Below, piece by piece: positions 63,701-64,000 of a stretch of 64,000 nucleotides of DNA. A program made the position numbers and the translations under genes. The first letter of the stretch is position 1. Every line of letters starts with the position of its first letter. The stretch comes from Osedax fenrisi (Eukaryota; Annelida; Polychaeta; Sabellida; Siboglinidae), in the NCBI GenBank assembly GCA_964019155.1, contig OZ025244.1, positions 47,089,969-47,153,968 on the forward strand, written 5' to 3'. Below the pieces are notes generated by a model. It was not told where the DNA came from. It made no database searches and was given only the letters and a program-made list of their open reading frames with translations.

Positions 63701-64000
63701 GAGGGTGGTTATCTTGGGGGTGAAGGTATGCGTTAGTAATAGGTTAGAGGTTAGTGTTAAGCGGTGGAGAGGATGGTTATCTATAGGGGGGGGGTGAAGG
63801 TATGCCTTAGTAATAAGTTAGAGGTTAGTGTTAAGCTGTGGAGAGGGTGGTTATCTGTAGGGGGGGGGGTGAAGGTATGCGTTAGTAATAGGTTAGAGGT
63901 TAGTGTTAAGCTGTGGAGAGGGTGGTTATCTATAGGGGGGGGTGAAGGTATGCGTTAGTAATAGGTTAGAGGTTAGTGTTAAGCTGTGGAGAGGGTGGTT
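51785..64000. repeat. G-rich minisatellite array of more than 12 kb (open at window end)
   Basis: Tandem units of about 67-77 bp read GTGAAGGTATGCGTTAGTAA, TAGGTTAGAGGTTAGTGTTA, AGCTGTGGAGAGGGTGGTTA, TCTATAGGGG plus a G-run of 0-8. Very roughly 165-170 copies fill 12.2 kb and continue past 64000. Common variants are GCGTTA/GCCTTA, CTGTGG/CGGTGG/CAGTGG and CTATA/CTGTA/CTTTA, which form higher-order blocks. The array is within an intron of the main gene. On that strand each unit carries TTACTAAC and CTCTCCACAG. Short frames repeating VKVCVSNRLEVSVK are artefacts of the repeat. Confidence 0.97.

Noticed and set aside
53212..63958. Repeated frames with VKVCVSNRLEVSVK on the plus strand
   Set aside because: They follow the minisatellite unit when its G-run length happens to keep frame. 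Frame is lost at many units and no start or splice context supports them.

Overview
This is eukaryotic, metazoan nuclear DNA. It is very AT-rich, full of microsatellites and transposable elements, and carries one large intron-rich gene on the minus strand. That gene is built from animal extracellular modules (GCC2/GCC3-type cysteine repeats, EGF-like domains, a pentraxin/laminin-G-like domain and a SEA domain) and ends in a transmembrane segment and cytoplasmic tail. The species cannot be named from the sequence. An invertebrate, possibly an early-branching one such as a sponge or cnidarian, fits the base composition, the mobile elements and the gene architecture, but this is inference.

Layout. 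1-14.0 kb: 3' flank of the gene with no recognised gene. It holds AT-rich spacer, a tRNA-derived SINE and a dense set of inverted-repeat elements. Several of these begin AGGGGAAA and carry a family-specific short word repeated at their ends and centre, including a roughly 2 kb near-perfect palindrome nested in a larger element. 14.3-51.8 kb: the main gene, read right to left. I resolved about 32 exons by open frame, splice sites and phase. From 45,322 to 14,280 the joins agree in phase except one inside the SEA domain, giving about 1,330 residues. The 5' end lies beyond 64 kb. 51.8-64 kb: an uninterrupted G-rich minisatellite (unit about 67-77 bp, very roughly 165-170 copies) that starts directly upstream of an acceptor and runs off the window.

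Gene architecture, N to C within the window: unassigned cysteine-containing exons (51.8-49.1 kb), a CCP-like fragment, GCC2/GCC3-like repeats, six EGF-like modules, a pentraxin domain over four exons, about eight more EGF-like modules, a SEA domain with a GSVLVDF cleavage-type motif, a transmembrane helix, and a tail rich in tyrosine and proline. The GCC2-EGF-pentraxin order resembles SVEP1/polydom, but the protein is membrane-tethered through SEA-TM.

Mobile elements inside the introns: a CR1/L2-like LINE (36.2-40.7 kb) with a PHD-like ORF1 and an endonuclease-RT ORF2 in the same frame, separated by one UGA in a UGA-CUA context; its 5'-truncated relative at 43.4 kb; a 3 kb hAT-like element with perfect 8-bp target duplications that encloses a decayed LINE; two tiny hAT-like MITEs with 8-bp duplications; three copies of one SINE family; and a 1.76 kb nested foldback element.

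Most striking observations: an intron that is only GT-(TAC)266-AG; a minisatellite more than 12 kb long whose every unit repeats a TACTAAC branch-point-like motif and a CTCTCCACAG acceptor-like motif on the transcribed strand; a second minisatellite that repeats a donor site; and strand-biased C-rich simple repeats next to the acceptors of about a dozen introns.
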